From the NCBI RefSeq assembly GCF_003268025.1, contig NZ_QLUW01000005.1, positions 1 to 64,000 of the forward strand: a DNA stretch of 64,000 bases. The letters run 5' to 3'. Position numbers and translations under genes: made by a program. The notes beneath the pieces are model-generated. The model did no database searches. It was given only the letters and a program-made list of their open reading frames with translations, and was not told where the DNA came from. Numbering within the stretch: the stretch's first letter is position 1; every line of letters begins with the position of its first letter. Shown piece after piece: positions 1-10,281 of this stretch. This DNA is from Paenibacillus montanisoli. GTDB taxonomy: Bacteria > Bacillota > Bacilli > Paenibacillales > Paenibacillaceae.

Positions 1-60
1 ACTTGCATGTATTAGGCACGCCGCCAGCGTTCGTCCTGAGCCAGGATCAAACTCTCCATA
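1..60 (-). rRNA. 16S ribosomal RNA, 5' end only
   Basis: The reverse complement reads as the universal 5' end of bacterial 16S rRNA, including the AGAGTTTGATCCTGGCTCAG primer site and the GACGAACGCTGGCGGCGTGCC segment that follows it. The gene runs off the left edge, so only about 60 bases are present. The 5' boundary near base 60 is taken from the family's usual TATGGAGAG start. Confidence 0.97.
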
Positions 61-231
61 AAAGTGATCCGAAGATCATTTATGAATTCGCTTGTTAGCT
101 CATTCAAAAACTAGCTTGTTTTAAAACTTGTTGAATCTGACGTGATCCATATGTTCAGTTTTCAAAGAACTTGTTTTTCGCTTTTCGTGGTGACAAGTGA
201 TTATGTTACCAGCTTCGACCTAATGTGTCAA
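61..231 (-). promoter_or_regulatory. rrn operon promoter and leader
   Basis: On the minus strand a -35 TTGACA (226-231) is followed after 17 bases by TAACAT (203-208), a good sigma-A promoter. The leader to the 16S start is about 135 bases. It contains GTTCTTTGAAAACTGAAC (about 154-171), the boxA/processing-stalk type sequence typical of Bacilli rRNA leaders. The rest of 61-340 shows no gene; a 63-codon open frame on the plus strand here is not credible. Confidence 0.75.
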
Positions 232-341
232 CAACTTTTTTTACTTTCTGTCGAAAGGTGTTTGTTATTGGCGCATGTCTCAGAAGCGACAAGAAATAAT
301 TTATCACATCCGCACTCCTATTGCAACTTGTAAAAAATGAC

Positions 342-380
342 AAAAAACCGCATCGAACAAACCATCATTCGATACGGCTT
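342..380 (-). terminator. rho-independent terminator after ligA
   Basis: The minus strand forms a 12-13 bp stem (346-357 with 368-380, one mismatch) with a ten-base loop, followed by a T run. It lies about 20 bases beyond the ligA stop and separates ligA from the rRNA promoter. Confidence 0.8.
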
Positions 381-400
381 TGAACACTTATTAAACCTTA

Positions 401-2464
<2,064 letters not shown>

Positions 2465-2470
2465 TCAAAA

Positions 2471-4837
2471 TTAAACTTTCGTGATCGGCGCGAAGCTGGC
2501 GAGCAGCTTCTTCAACCCGACCGGAGCCGGAAACGCGATCTGCAGCTCCTTGTCATTGCCCGTCCCCCGCACGGAGACAATGGTGCCGATGCCCCACTTG
2601 CCGTGCGATACTTTATCGCCGGCCGCGAACTCGCCGCTAGCTCCGGCCGCAGCAGCGGCGCCTGAAGCCGCTCGGGCCGCATCCGCCGGCGAAGTGACGC
2701 GTACGCCGCTGCTTCCCGCCGGAGCGCCCGGCCTTGCAGCCGATGCCCCGCCGCTGCGGAAGCCGAAGCCTGTCTGGCCGCCAGCTCCCGCTCCACCGCC
2801 GATGCTGCGGCTGCCGGCGCCAAAGCCGCCGGCCGGACGCCCTCGGCCCACAGCCGACGCATCCGTCTTCAGCTCGTCCGGCACCTCCCGCAGGAAGCGC
2901 GACGGCAGGTTCGCATTCGTCCGCCCGAACAGCGTCCGCATACGCGCGCAGGTAAGATACAGCTGCTTCTCGGCGCGCGTAATGCCTACATAGGCCAAAC
3001 GTCGCTCCTCTTCCAGCTCTTCGTTATCCGTCAACGCCCGGCTGTGCGGGAAGACGCCTTCCTCCATGCCGATAATGAATACGACAGGGAACTCCAAGCC
3101 TTTGGCGCTGTGCATGGTCATTAGAACGACCGCATCCTTGATGCCGCCTTCCGGCTCGTCCTTGTCCATCGTGTCTATATCTGCAATGAGTGCTAGATCG
3201 GTCAAGAAAGAAATCAAAGATTTGTCTTCGTTGCGTTTCTCAAAGTCCTGCGTTACGGACAGGAACTCGTCGATATTTTCAAGCCGCGCCTGCGACTCCA
3301 GCGTATTCTCGCGCTGCAGCTCCTCGCGGTAACCGCTCAGCTCCAGCACCTTCTCCGTCAGCTCCGTAACGGACAAGTACTCGACCATGCGAGTCAGGTT
3401 ATCAATCATATCGCGGAATTCCGCCAAAGCGGTACGGGCGCGCCCGGTCACGTCCAGCCAATCAAGCTGCTCCAACAGCGCAAAGACCGAAATGCCGCGC
3501 AGCGCCGCCTCCTCCGATAGCTTGGCAACCGTCGTGTCGCCGATGCCCCTCTTCGGCACGTTAACGATCCGCTGGAAGCTGATGTCGTCGTCCGGATTGG
3601 ACACAAGGCGCAGATAGGCTAGCAGGTCCTTGATCTCTTTGCGGTCATAGAACTTGACGCCGCCGACGATTTGATACGGTATATCCGACTTGATCAGCGT
3701 TTCCTCTATGACCCGCGATTGGGCGTTCGTCCGGTACAAAATCGCATGGTCGGCAAATTTCCGGCCATTGTTCACGTTTTTCCGGATCGCCCCCGTTACG
3801 TAGTACCCTTCGTCATGCTCCGTATCCGCCTGGTAAACGGTAATGACTTCGCCATCCCCCTGATCGGTCCAAAGCTTCTTCGGCTTTCGGTTAGCGTTCA
3901 GCTTAATGACGGCGTTGGCCGCGTTCAAAATATTCGCGGTGGAGCGGTAGTTCTGCTCCAGCATGATCGTCTGGGCTTCCGGATAGTCTTCCTCGAAGTT
4001 CAAAATATTTGTAATATCCGCGCCGCGCCACCGGTATATCGACTGGTCGCTGTCACCGACGACGCAGATGTTGTGATGCTTGTCGGCTAACATTTTGCAA
4101 AGCATGTACTGAGCCCGGTTCGTATCCTGGTACTCGTCGACGTGGATATAACGGAACTTGTTCTGGTAGAAGGCCAGGACGTCCGGCTCTTCCTTGAACA
4201 GCTGGATCGTCTTCATGATGAGGTCGTCAAAATCAAGCGAGTTGTTGCTCTTCAGCCGCTTCTGGTATGCGGTATACACCTTGGCCACGATGCCGTCGAA
4301 ATAATCGCCGATCTTCAGCTCGAACTGTTCCGGGGAAATCAGCTCGTTCTTCGCGCCGCCCAGCGCAGCCTGAACGCTCTTCGGCTCGAATTTCTTCGTA
4401 TCGATATTCAAATCCTTCATGCAATTGCGGATGACCGACAACTGGTCCGCCGAATCCAAAATGGTGAAGCTATTCGTGAATCCGATCCGGTTAATATCCC
4501 GGCGCAGAATACGCACGCACATGGAGTGGAACGTCGAGACCCAGATGTCCTGGCCCGCGTTGCCTACCAGCGCGCTGACCCTTTGCTGCATTTCTCTAGC
4601 CGCTTTATTGGTAAACGTAATCGCCAGGATGCTCCATGGCGCTACCCGCTTCTTCTCGATCAAATAAGCAATGCGGTGCGTAAGCACGCGCGTCTTGCCG
4701 CTCCCCGCCCCTGCCATAATAAGCAGCGGCCCGTCTGTCGCTTGAACAGCCGCGCGCTGCGGCGCGTTCAATTTCTGAACAGCCTGGTCGATGCTGAATT
4801 CGTTTAACATTGAGAAAAAAAACCCCTTTGTTCGCAT
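2471..4837 (-). CDS. pcrA: ATP-dependent DNA helicase PcrA (UvrD/Rep family)
   Basis: Superfamily 1 3'-5' helicase for repair, plasmid replication and removal of RecA or RNA polymerase from DNA. The 788 residues include a Walker A motif AGAGSGKT (about 42-49), the DEXX box VDEYQDTN, motif QNYRST and a C-terminal Tudor-like RNA polymerase contact domain (about 737-788). Between core and tail is an unusually long Gly/Ala-rich linker (about 664-736). Two starts are possible: the first ATG (4837) has AAGG seven bases upstream, and the ATG ten codons in (4810) has AAAGGGG twelve bases upstream. The second fits the family N-terminus better. ligA follows closely. Confidence 0.96.
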   Translation of the reverse strand: MRTKGFFFSMLNEFSIDQAVQKLNAPQRAAVQATDGPLLIMAGAGSGKTRVLTHRIAYLIEKKRVAPWSILAITFTNKAAREMQQRVSALVGNAGQDIWVSTFHSMCVRILRRDINRIGFTNSFTILDSADQLSVIRNCMKDLNIDTKKFEPKSVQAALGGAKNELISPEQFELKIGDYFDGIVAKVYTAYQKRLKSNNSLDFDDLIMKTIQLFKEEPDVLAFYQNKFRYIHVDEYQDTNRAQYMLCKMLADKHHNICVVGDSDQSIYRWRGADITNILNFEEDYPEAQTIMLEQNYRSTANILNAANAVIKLNANRKPKKLWTDQGDGEVITVYQADTEHDEGYYVTGAIRKNVNNGRKFADHAILYRTNAQSRVIEETLIKSDIPYQIVGGVKFYDRKEIKDLLAYLRLVSNPDDDISFQRIVNVPKRGIGDTTVAKLSEEAALRGISVFALLEQLDWLDVTGRARTALAEFRDMIDNLTRMVEYLSVTELTEKVLELSGYREELQRENTLESQARLENIDEFLSVTQDFEKRNEDKSLISFLTDLALIADIDTMDKDEPEGGIKDAVVLMTMHSAKGLEFPVVFIIGMEEGVFPHSRALTDNEELEEERRLAYVGITRAEKQLYLTCARMRTLFGRTNANLPSRFLREVPDELKTDASAVGRGRPAGGFGAGSRSIGGGAGAGGQTGFGFRSGGASAARPGAPAGSSGVRVTSPADAARAASGAAAAAGASGEFAAGDKVSHGKWGIGTIVSVRGTGNDKELQIAFPAPVGLKKLLASFAPITKV

Positions 4838-4904
4838 TTGTTCGCCTTATCTTAAGTCTAGACAACCGCCCGGGCTGTGTCAATTATAACCCACTTCAAT
4901 CGGC

Positions 4905-4972
4905 AAAATAAAAACGGCTTTCGAATCCCGAACCGTCTGTCCTTTGCTGCCGATTCGTTACGAAGCCGTTCT
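4905..4972 (-). terminator. terminator between pcrB and pcrA
   Basis: Complementary AACGGCTT-type arms (about 4913-4926 and 4952-4970) form a stem followed on the minus strand by TTTTTATTTT. It lies just past the pcrB stop, so pcrA-ligA may be partly insulated from pcrB transcription. Confidence 0.65.
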
Positions 4973-4984
4973 TATTTAAAATCA

Positions 4985-5701
4985 TTAAAGAATTGGCGTG
5001 GCGGTTGTCCGAACCGCTTCTACCGTCGATAGCGCCGCGTCCAAGTCATCGTAAATGACGTTGCCCACTATAACGGTATGCGCCGCAGCCGCCGCCTGTT
5101 TGGCTTTCTCCGCATCGTCGATGCCGCCGCCATAGAAAAGCCTAGCTCCCGTCACAAGACGGAGCGCCTTCTTTACGAGCTCCATATCGCCGAACCTGCC
5201 GCTGTACTCCATGTAGATCACCGGCAAATGCATCAGCCGGTCCGCCATGTAGATATGGGCAGCGACCGATTCCGGGTCAAGCCCGGCTTGCGCGCCGGTA
5301 AGCTTGGCCGCCTGCGCGTCCTCATTCAAAATCAAGTAGCCCTCCGCCGAGGTGCTCTCCCAAGGGATGAAAGCGCCGAATTTGCGCAGTGCCTGGATTT
5401 GCCTGCCGGCCAGCCATTCCGCTTTATCCGTATTCAGCACAAGCGGGATGAAATAGTGGTCGAAGCCGGGAACGGCCGCCTCTTCATTCGATACCTCAAG
5501 CGCGCACGGCACTTCATACCGGCGGATGCGGGACATCAAATCGACGGTATTATCGAAGGTGACCCCCGTCGAACCGCCCACGATAACGGCGTCCGTTCCG
5601 GACATGCAGATCGCATCCAGCCGGTCGTCGCTTATTTCACGATCCGGATCCAGCTTAAAGACATGCCGCCACCCGGTGTAGATTGCCGATTGCACTTCCA
5701 T
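4985..5701 (-). CDS. pcrB: heptaprenylglyceryl phosphate synthase PcrB
   Basis: TIM-barrel prenyltransferase that joins sn-glycerol-1-phosphate to heptaprenyl diphosphate, giving an archaeal-type ether lipid precursor in Bacillales. The 238 residues fit the family. The family pattern is visible in the GTDAVIVGGSTGVT segment near the N-terminus, the YMEYSGRFG segment and LFYGGGIDD near the C-terminus (phosphate-binding loops). The ATG is preceded by GGAGGGC. It sits 42 bases after the STAS gene and before pcrA, the order seen in Bacillus for pcrB-pcrA-ligA. Confidence 0.93.
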   Translation of the reverse strand: MEVQSAIYTGWRHVFKLDPDREISDDRLDAICMSGTDAVIVGGSTGVTFDNTVDLMSRIRRYEVPCALEVSNEEAAVPGFDHYFIPLVLNTDKAEWLAGRQIQALRKFGAFIPWESTSAEGYLILNEDAQAAKLTGAQAGLDPESVAAHIYMADRLMHLPVIYMEYSGRFGDMELVKKALRLVTGARLFYGGGIDDAEKAKQAAAAAHTVIVGNVIYDDLDAALSTVEAVRTTATPIL

Positions 5702-5743
5702 GTTGCCCTCCGAACGATTAAAAATAGATCCAGCTCCCGCAGG

Positions 5744-6112
5744 TTACAGCTCAAGCGCCTCAATCCGCTGCATCACTGCGAACTCATTGGGATAAATCAT
5801 CATAAATTCCGTTAATCCTACCATACGAAACAGCTTCTCGTAATGAGGCGTAATACCCCAAGCGAAGGTATGAACGCCCGCCTTGCTGCCCATGCGTGCC
5901 AGCCGGATCAGAACCGCCATGCCGCCGCTGTTGATATACGCTACTTTGGTCAGGTCGAGGGCTAAAAAACGAATGCTGCTCCCCAGCTCCGTCTCCTGCT
6001 CGAATCCCGCGATCAGCTTCGCTTCGGCCGACTTGCTTAAATCGCCCTCCAGCTTCAGCACCAGTCCGCTCGGGAATTTACGCGATTCGATCACCAATGG
6101 TTGTTCAGCCAT
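5744..6112 (-). CDS. STAS-domain protein, anti-sigma factor antagonist type
   Basis: A single STAS domain of 122 residues, of the SpoIIAA/RsbV class. These proteins bind and inactivate an anti-sigma kinase when unphosphorylated. The loop YINSGG carries Ser62, the expected phosphorylation site; the residue before it is asparagine rather than the usual aspartate. The start codon lies one base after the stop of the phosphatase/kinase gene, and its GGGGG ribosome site is inside that gene, so the two are translationally coupled. The natural partner is therefore the kinase-like C-terminal domain of that neighbour. Its final target is unknown. Confidence 0.88.
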   Translation of the reverse strand: MAEQPLVIESRKFPSGLVLKLEGDLSKSAEAKLIAGFEQETELGSSIRFLALDLTKVAYINSGGMAVLIRLARMGSKAGVHTFAWGITPHYEKLFRMVGLTEFMMIYPNEFAVMQRIEALEL

Positions 6113-6113
6113 G

Positions 6114-8297
6114 TTATGATGCCCCCTTTCCTCGATCTGACGGTGATTTTCTCATAAAATAAAGCTCTGTATAAAAGCCCCTCTCATCGCGGCCGGTCGT
6201 CCAATAATCCGCAAGCGAATCGATCATAACCAGTCCCCAGCCCCGCGGGTCTTCCGATTCCAGCTTCCTGCGCATCTCGGTTTCGTCCCGTGAAAGTTTC
6301 GGGTAATACCCTCCGCCTTCGTCATAGATCCGGCAAACGGACAGCATGCCGCCGATCTGGGCGATGACGGTCACGCATTTATTCGACTGCAGTTTATTGC
6401 CGTGTTCAATGGCGTTAATCATCGCTTCGCACACGGCGCTTTGCACGTCTTCTTTAATATCGGATTCCGGCCATCTTTCTTGAATCCAGTCACCGAGCTT
6501 CAAGGCAACAATACGCTCTTCGCCAAGCTTGCTGCGCAGCGACCATTCACGCGTCATGAACGGATTGCCATACGACAGCTCCGCGCCGCCATATTCACCC
6601 TGCGGAATATCGAGCGTCGCAAGAGCGCTGCGGTATTCACCGGCAAGCTCCAGCACGACGACCGTACGATCATCCTGCCCCGCTCCGCATGCCAAGTCAA
6701 CGCGAGCAAGCCAATCATCTACCAATTCGGACATATCCCCCGCCTCCGCCCAGGTCGCAATCTCCGTTTCAAGTCCGTTGAAGCTGTACATCCGGCCGCT
6801 GCGATCCACCGCTTCGATCAAGCCGTCGGTGTATAGCAGAAACCGGTCTCCGTCTTCCAGCTGCAGGCTTTTCTCCTCGTAAACAGCCTCCGGGTCGATA
6901 CCGATCGGAAGAGAACTGCAATCGACCGAGACGAATCGTCCGTCTTTTGCAACGATATATGGAGACAGATGGCCCGCGCTGGCATACTGTACCTGATTCG
7001 TTGTAAGGTCGATGACGCCCACGCCGATGGACACGCAGCCTTCCTCGCCCATCGCCTCGCACAGCTGCCGGTTCATCCGGGACAGCACCTCCGACGGACT
7101 GCCGTTCCTGCGAATCTCGGAGCGGAACACCAGCAGCTGCGCGGACATGATCAGCGCCGCCGGCAAGCCTTTGCCCGACACGTCTCCGATCATAACGGCA
7201 AAGCGGCTTGGACCAAGCGATACGACGTCGAAGAAGTCGCCGCCTACCTCACGGTACGATTGGCAGCGCGCCGTAATGCGGTAGGAGCCGATCGTTAAAT
7301 TGCCGGGCGGAAGCAGCTTCTGCTGAACATTGTAAGCCATCTTCAATTCCCGCTCCAGCGAATCGTATTCCCGGTTAATGCGGTTTTGCAGCTCGCTGTA
7401 CGCGACCGCAAGCTCGCCGGCTTCATCGTGGACGACAGACGCCGCGCCGGAATGACGAGGATCGCTTCCGCCCACCAGCCCCCGGATATCCCGGATGAGG
7501 CCGCGAAGCTCTTGCCTGAATTGCATCGTGACGTAGCTGAACAAACTTAACCCGATTAAGAAATAAAATAAGGCGATTAGTCCGAATTTGAAGGGCTCCA
7601 TCGCTTCATGCGGCCTCGCCGTCACGATCGCGAGCTGAAACAGGCTTAGAATCGTCACCAAAAACGTGCACGTATACGTAATGACAAGCGGCTGCGATAC
7701 CGACGCCCGGCCGTCGAAGCTGCCGGAAAGCGGCTGCAGCCTCAATATGTATGGACGAAATAGCCGCCGTACAGAGGTAAATAGGATGAGGGCTACCGTC
7801 ATCGTCAAGCTCTGCTCGCCTGCCATGATACCGGTTAGCTGCAGCCAGTCGGACGGATCGTCGCCATTAGCCGGATTGCCCCACGACCGGACAAGCTCCG
7901 CCAGGTGAAAGCTTGCGCAAACCAGAATGCCGAGCAGTAGTATGCCGACAAGCAGCTCATAGGGCATGCGATATAGCCGGATAAGCGCTTCATTCGTCGA
8001 GCGGCTGTCCCTGTTCTGCCCCGGCTGAGCGCCGGAGCCGTATTCCAGCTCATCGATGACCGGCCTTAGCCGCCATGCCGACGCGCACGCGAGAATGACC
8101 GCAAGCAAGACGGCGCCCAGCAGATTTACCGTAAAGGGGAACGGAAACATCGTCTTAAAGTGCGATACCAACATTGTTTCCGCCCGCAAAATAAATAGTC
8201 CCAAGAGCAGCGAGATCAAATAGACCGTCAACAGCCCGCCCAGCAGCGTTCGTCCTGCTTGGGAAGTCCAGGGTCTGCTTCGCTCCGTTATTTCCAT
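6114..8297 (-). CDS. membrane PP2C (SpoIIE-type) phosphatase fused to an RsbW-like ATPase domain
   Basis: 727 residues. Six predicted membrane helices (about 18-37, 54-76, 111-136, 160-180, 204-226, 237-258) are followed by a HAMP-like linker and coiled coil (about 260-325). A SpoIIE/PP2C phosphatase domain comes next (about 330-550; VGGDFFDV, GDVSGKG, YTDGL, GQDDRT carry the metal ligands). A HATPase_c domain of RsbW type ends the protein (about 585-715; N box ExxxNAxEH, DEGGG, RGWGL). Opposing phosphatase and kinase functions of a partner switch therefore appear in one polypeptide. It overlaps the upstream regulator gene by ten bases and is followed one base later by the STAS gene. The membrane domain probably senses an unknown signal. 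Confidence 0.9.
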   Translation of the reverse strand: MEITERSRPWTSQAGRTLLGGLLTVYLISLLLGLFILRAETMLVSHFKTMFPFPFTVNLLGAVLLAVILACASAWRLRPVIDELEYGSGAQPGQNRDSRSTNEALIRLYRMPYELLVGILLLGILVCASFHLAELVRSWGNPANGDDPSDWLQLTGIMAGEQSLTMTVALILFTSVRRLFRPYILRLQPLSGSFDGRASVSQPLVITYTCTFLVTILSLFQLAIVTARPHEAMEPFKFGLIALFYFLIGLSLFSYVTMQFRQELRGLIRDIRGLVGGSDPRHSGAASVVHDEAGELAVAYSELQNRINREYDSLERELKMAYNVQQKLLPPGNLTIGSYRITARCQSYREVGGDFFDVVSLGPSRFAVMIGDVSGKGLPAALIMSAQLLVFRSEIRRNGSPSEVLSRMNRQLCEAMGEEGCVSIGVGVIDLTTNQVQYASAGHLSPYIVAKDGRFVSVDCSSLPIGIDPEAVYEEKSLQLEDGDRFLLYTDGLIEAVDRSGRMYSFNGLETEIATWAEAGDMSELVDDWLARVDLACGAGQDDRTVVVLELAGEYRSALATLDIPQGEYGGAELSYGNPFMTREWSLRSKLGEERIVALKLGDWIQERWPESDIKEDVQSAVCEAMINAIEHGNKLQSNKCVTVIAQIGGMLSVCRIYDEGGGYYPKLSRDETEMRRKLESEDPRGWGLVMIDSLADYWTTGRDERGFYTELYFMRKSPSDRGKGAS

Positions 8298-10063
8298 AGC
8301 AGATTCTTCACCTCATCAAGCGGCTCGCTGCCCAGTTCCTCCTTGCAGATACGCTCCAAACGACGGTACCAGCCGATCGCCTCGATTCTGCGGTCGCCGC
8401 GCAGGCATAGCCGGATCATTGCCTCGTATGCTTCCTCCTGCTCCGGCCTGAGCGCGACCCAATCGGCCAAGCACTGCTCAACCCTTGCCTCGTCAAAGAG
8501 CTCGGTATAGTAAACGGCCAAACGTTTAATCATATTCGTTTGCCGGTCCAGCAGCTGCTCCCGGACTCGCTCAAGCCATTCCGCATAAGAAAGCTCCGTG
8601 CCGAGCTGACCATATAGCGGCAGCGCTTTATCATACAAGCGGCACGCTTCCTCGCGGTCATCCATCCACAGCTGGTCGCCTACCCTGGACAGCGTAATAT
8701 AGCTTTCCACGTCGACGGATTCAAACCACGGCTCACTGATGCCGACGACGCCGCGCTTCGCATAAACCAAATCCTCGGGCATGCCAAGCTCCTTAAGCGA
8801 GGAGCGCAGGTCATGCAGCGTTACGTAGAGCTGGTTGGACCGTTTGGCAGGATCTCCTTCGCCGAATACCCGCTCGATGACTTGATCTCTGTTTGCTTTG
8901 TATCCCGGTTGAAGCAGCAAATAAACGAATAGTTCCCCGGCTTTTCTCCGCTTCCATACCGGCTCCGTCTGTTTGCCTTCCGGCGTTTGGAAACTGACTC
9001 CGCCGATCAGCTTTACCCTCCATTTGACTGCAGTCGTTATGGCTGCGGCTGCGGCTGCGTTTACGGCTTCAGCCATTTCTTCGCTGACTTTCTCTACCGG
9101 AATTGAAGACTCGCTGCTGCCGGCTGCCGGAGCACCTTTGCTGGTTCCCATATCCGCGCTGCCAACGACGTGCTGCTTTACCTCTGCAGCCAGCCTGTCT
9201 ACCGCCGGCGTTGACACCAGCTGGCGCAGGCGTTCCAGCTTGCGCCAGGCCTGCTCCGCTTGTTCACCCTGGTCCTCGCTTTGCAGTCGTTTGATTCGAG
9301 CCCCGAGCGCATAGATGGTGCTTTCAATATCCGCCTTCAAATTGGCCGGCAGCGACTCATCCGGCTGCTTGAGCAGAATCGCTTTGCTAAGATAGGCGAA
9401 GCGCTCCGGCAGTTGCGCGCACAACTGCAGGCTCGGCTTTTCAAGACAGCCCAGAAGCACCGAGCCGGACCGGTTGTCCGCCATATGGCGGCCTAACCAT
9501 TGCAGCCAAAGCTGCCAATCGGGATGCTCATTCTCTTCAGGATCAAATAGCAGCCGGTCCAGAAGCACATAGCCCATCCACAGCGGTTTGCCTTCCTCTC
9601 TGAACCGCTGCGCAGCATCAATGAACAGCTGCTGCGCCGATTCATATCGGGCGTTTCTATTCGCAGCCGCTCTTGCCAATGCCCACGGCACGAAGCCGCT
9701 GCAGCACTCCGGGTTACGCTCCCATTCTTCCGCAAGCAGCGCCATTACGGGCTTGGACTCTTGCTTATCGCCCACCTGCTCGTACAATAGACCTAGCATG
9801 GCCATCATCGTCAGCATGGCGGTATCGTCCGCTTGAGCGGCAAAACCTTTCAGCGCAGCTTCCAGTCTTTGCTTGGTTTCGATCAAGCGCCCTCTAAGCA
9901 AGCCGTCCTCGCATTCCGCGCGGAGCAGCAGGGGCGATTTCATACGTATGTCAGCCGGAATCGCCAGCAGCTGCGCAATGGCAGGCGTTTGGCCATCCAG
10001 AATCGTTTGTTCGGCTTTTAATACTTCCTTTAGCCAGCCGTCATGGCTATGGTTCGCTTTCAT
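8288..10063 (-). CDS. SARP-like regulator with winged helix and BTAD domain
   Basis: The C-terminal half looks like a SARP/AfsR-type regulator: an OmpR-like winged helix (roughly residues 350-450, with QLYVTLHDLR as the likely recognition region) and a bacterial transcriptional activator domain ending in the family pattern AIGWYRRLERICKEELG. The N-terminal half is helical and repeat-like, compatible with TPR-type sensing, but no ligand domain is recognised. An upstream TTG (10081) is possible; I prefer the ATG at 10063, which has GGGGA eight bases before it. The gene ends inside the start of the phosphatase gene, so the two are co-translated. Confidence 0.82.
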   Translation of the reverse strand: MKANHSHDGWLKEVLKAEQTILDGQTPAIAQLLAIPADIRMKSPLLLRAECEDGLLRGRLIETKQRLEAALKGFAAQADDTAMLTMMAMLGLLYEQVGDKQESKPVMALLAEEWERNPECCSGFVPWALARAAANRNARYESAQQLFIDAAQRFREEGKPLWMGYVLLDRLLFDPEENEHPDWQLWLQWLGRHMADNRSGSVLLGCLEKPSLQLCAQLPERFAYLSKAILLKQPDESLPANLKADIESTIYALGARIKRLQSEDQGEQAEQAWRKLERLRQLVSTPAVDRLAAEVKQHVVGSADMGTSKGAPAAGSSESSIPVEKVSEEMAEAVNAAAAAAITTAVKWRVKLIGGVSFQTPEGKQTEPVWKRRKAGELFVYLLLQPGYKANRDQVIERVFGEGDPAKRSNQLYVTLHDLRSSLKELGMPEDLVYAKRGVVGISEPWFESVDVESYITLSRVGDQLWMDDREEACRLYDKALPLYGQLGTELSYAEWLERVREQLLDRQTNMIKRLAVYYTELFDEARVEQCLADWVALRPEQEEAYEAMIRLCLRGDRRIEAIGWYRRLERICKEELGSEPLDEVKNLLWK

Positions 10064-10242
10064 TGAATTCATCCCCACCAAACCTATCCTTTACTCGACT
10101 TCCAGCGGTAAGATTGGTTGCCGGCATTAACGATACACATCATGAATTACTGCTACTATTCGCCCCCTATGGCCCAAAACCCTTCCACACTGTCGAAAAT
10201 GAAAGCTATTTGTAAGTAAAACTTGGGAATTATAGCCTATGC

Positions 10243-10273
10243 AAAAAAGAGGGGCCGCATGAAGCTGCCCCTC
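10243..10273 (-). terminator. terminator after the U32 gene
   Basis: The stem GAGGGGCAGC/GCGGCCCCTC (10249-10258 with 10264-10273) is followed by six T on the minus strand. It stands directly after the U32 stop. No gene is seen in the rest of 10082-10281. Confidence 0.85.
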
Positions 10274-10281
10274 CCTAATCT

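Noticed and set aside
142..333. 63-codon frame in the rRNA promoter region
   Set aside because: Overlaps the rrn promoter and leader; no ribosome site.
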